DNA from: Bacillota bacterium
Lineage (GTDB): Bacteria; Bacillota; UBA4882; UBA10575
Assembly (NCBI GenBank): GCA_029782135.1
Contig: JAKOVI010000002.1
Location: forward strand, 1 to 34,285
Length of the DNA stretch: 34,285 bases
Direction of reading: 5' to 3'
Below, piece after piece: positions 32,990 to 34,285 of the stretch. Position numbers and translations under genes: made by a program. The notes under the pieces are model-generated. The model did no database searches and had not been told where the DNA came from. It saw only the letters and a program-made list of their open reading frames with translations. Position 1 is the stretch's first letter, and every line of letters starts with the position of its first letter.

Positions 32990-34090
32990 GTGTTAAACCA
33001 AAACTTTTGTCTCGACAAGACAACTGGTTTTTTAAATCTTTTTGGCTTAATTAAAGCCGTAACCACAGAGAAACTTGGCGATCATGGGTGCGTTGTCTTT
33101 TTTTATGGAGATAATTCTTCGCCTTTCCTAAGTAATTATTCCCTCGAGTGCGCGAAGATTTTCCGGAGTACCTTCGATACCTATCTTCAAACCTGGCAAG
33201 CCGGCAATCAGGAGCGGAGAGTATTTCCGGCGCGTATCAGCAATCAAGACTTTGTCTTAATCTACCCGGGGAGAACCAGGGCAGAAGCAGCGGAGCTGGC
33301 CTCACAGTTGAAAGCGCAGATTTCCGCCAATCTAGAGAAGGCCGGTTTCGGAGGGCACATTTATCATGACTATATTATGTCGTACGGGGAAGAGGGAAAA
33401 GACCCGACTGCTTTTTTGCGTTTGCTGTTTTTAAGCCAGATCAATTCCACCCATGGGGAAGAAGAAGGGGAGTTTGTCAGTTCAATCAAAAGCTTGATTG
33501 TCAACCTATCGGAGCATATTTACCAAAGTTACGGCCTGCTCAGTCAAGCGCATAGTTTGGCGCTCAGTGACGATATATCAGGTTTGCCTAATCACCGGGC
33601 GGCCGAGTCGATTCTCGAAGAAAAACTGAATAAATCGATTGAAGCACAAGAACCTTTCAGTATCCTGTTTATCGATGGTGATAATCTTAAGCAGTATAAC
33701 CACCTCAGTTATCAACGGGGCAACCTCATGATCCGGCATTTGGCGGAGTTACTGGCCGGGCAGCTACGGAAGAATGATTTTTTGGCGCGTTGGTTTTCCG
33801 GAGATGAGTTTTTAGCTGTTCTCCCCGGAGCCGACCGCCAAGAGGCTTTCCGGATTGGCGAACGCCTCCGCTCGGTAGTTGAAACCGCGACTAAGCACTG
33901 GCCGATTCCGGTGACGATTTCGATCGGGATGGCCAGTTACCCGGAGGACGGCAGTTCAATGGAAGAATTGCTGCGAAAAGCGGAAGAGGCGAACTTCCTG
34001 GCGAAAAGCAGGGGGAAGAACCAGGTTTGTGAAGCGAAAGGGGCGTTTGACCGGTTGACTTCTGCCCTGCCCCGCCGGCAGATGAGTTAG
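32990..34090 (+). CDS. Tandem GGDEF-domain protein, probable diguanylate cyclase
   Basis: A 366-residue cytoplasmic protein. The C-terminal GGDEF domain (about 190-350) begins DDISGLPNHRAAE, has IDGDNLKQYN, and the active-site motif is SGDEF (270-274) with one extra residue before it (RWFSGDEF); RKND (260-263) may be an inhibitory-site variant. TISIGMASYPEDG and AKSRGKNQV close the domain. The N-terminal half (about 10-125) has the same outline (TTGFLNLFGLIKAV, then ARISNQDFVLIYPG at 81-94, where SNQDF replaces GGDEF), so it seems to be a dead GGDEF copy acting as a sensor or dimer part. GTG 32990 is preceded by AGGGATG. No membrane segments. Confidence 0.85.
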   Translation: MLNQNFCLDKTTGFLNLFGLIKAVTTEKLGDHGCVVFFYGDNSSPFLSNYSLECAKIFRSTFDTYLQTWQAGNQERRVFPARISNQDFVLIYPGRTRAEAAELASQLKAQISANLEKAGFGGHIYHDYIMSYGEEGKDPTAFLRLLFLSQINSTHGEEEGEFVSSIKSLIVNLSEHIYQSYGLLSQAHSLALSDDISGLPNHRAAESILEEKLNKSIEAQEPFSILFIDGDNLKQYNHLSYQRGNLMIRHLAELLAGQLRKNDFLARWFSGDEFLAVLPGADRQEAFRIGERLRSVVETATKHWPIPVTISIGMASYPEDGSSMEELLRKAEEANFLAKSRGKNQVCEAKGAFDRLTSALPRRQMS

Positions 34091-34140
34091 TGTAAAATTA
34101 CTGTAGATTTTATGGAGGAGATATCTTTACAAAAAGAGAA

Positions 34141-34196
34141 GAGGAACCTCACATTCGGCAAGAATGAATACCCCCCGAAGGAGGTCGAGGTTCCTC
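34141..34196 (+). promoter_or_regulatory. Hairpin that masks the ribosome site of the last ORF
   Basis: GAGGAACCTC (34141-34150) pairs perfectly with GAGGTTCCTC (34187-34196), the latter ending right at the ATG (34197). Inside, TTCGG (34154-34158) can pair with CCGAA (34175-34179). The ribosome site GAAGGAGGT (about 34177-34185) is enclosed in the loop region. Such hairpins often keep transposase translation low in transcripts that enter from outside. Confidence 0.65.
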
Positions 34197-34285
34197 ATGG
34201 ATTTAGTTCGTTTAGTAGAAGAAAAAATCCTTTCGGTTGTAGAAAGAATTTTTGCCGTATTAGATGGTAAAACCAACTATCATAG
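34197..34285 (+). CDS. Start of an ORF cut by the window edge, possible transposase
   Basis: ATG 34197 opens a frame of 29 complete codons (begins MDLVRLVEEKILSVVERIFA) that runs off the end. GAAGGAGGT lies 11-12 bases before it. The helical start and the upstream hairpin suit the N terminus of a transposase such as the ISLre2 type, but the visible part is too short to confirm. The start of an insertion element could lie in 34091-34140. Confidence 0.45.
   Translation, partial: MDLVRLVEEKILSVVERIFAVLDGKTNYH

Overview
The window looks like chromosomal DNA of a Bacillota (Firmicutes) species, with about 50% GC, strong GGAGG ribosome binding sites, frequent GTG and TTG starts and many U-tailed hairpin terminators. 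Gene content agrees: RNase J, oligoendopeptidase F, ComFB, YhbY, TypA, a clostridial-type aroC-aroK-aroB-aroQ run, and a YesM/YesN-like two-component pair beside a TRAP transporter. An RND efflux gene end and a secretin domain hint at a cell envelope with an outer membrane (a diderm clostridial or Limnochordia-like lineage). That placement is inference from gene content only.

Layout. 1-2426: end of an RND pump, an unknown two-segment membrane protein and a Gfo/Idh/MocA oxidoreductase whose ribosome site lies in a terminator-like hairpin. 2516-6686: pepF, a convergent ferritin-like gene, and an RNase J gene whose promoter overlaps the ferritin 5' end. 6808-13328: shikimate cluster aroE, (tiny ORF), secretin-LysM protein, comFB, aroC, aroK, aroB, aroQ, interrupted by a palindromic repeat between aroK and aroB. 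13470-18046: LacI-type regulator and a heterodimeric ABC exporter, both preceded by matching TATACGTATA-like operators. 18168-20647 (minus strand): GNAT acetyltransferase, a 41-residue OadG-like protein and an OadB-type sodium-pump beta subunit. 21066-24367: secreted protein with a discoidin-like domain, phasin-like protein, small membrane protein and YhbY, with a 610-base gene-poor stretch full of inverted repeats. 24589-30625: YesM-type kinase, YesN-type AraC response regulator, then dctP, dctQ, dctM. 30824-32653 (minus): typA. 32990-34090: tandem-GGDEF protein. 34197-end: start of a possible transposase behind a hairpin that masks its ribosome site.

How the parts fit. The aro genes make chorismate; the window holds five of the seven pathway steps (aroB, aroQ, aroE, aroK, aroC). 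The LacI regulator probably represses itself and the exporter. The kinase/regulator pair probably senses a substrate and activates the TRAP operon, in which a hairpin after dctP should leave more binding protein than permease. OadB plus the OadG-like protein form a membrane pair without any decarboxylase alpha subunit here.

Most unusual signals: a family of three same-orientation palindromic repeats (11581-11655, 23795-23920, 30700-30770), an orphan secretin with C-terminal LysM domains inside the aro cluster, the orphan OadB/OadG-like pair, ribosome-site-masking hairpins at 1331-1376 and 34141-34196, and a second large nested hairpin at 23648-23728. I did not find a convincing wholly new multi-gene system, CRISPR array, tRNA or rRNA.
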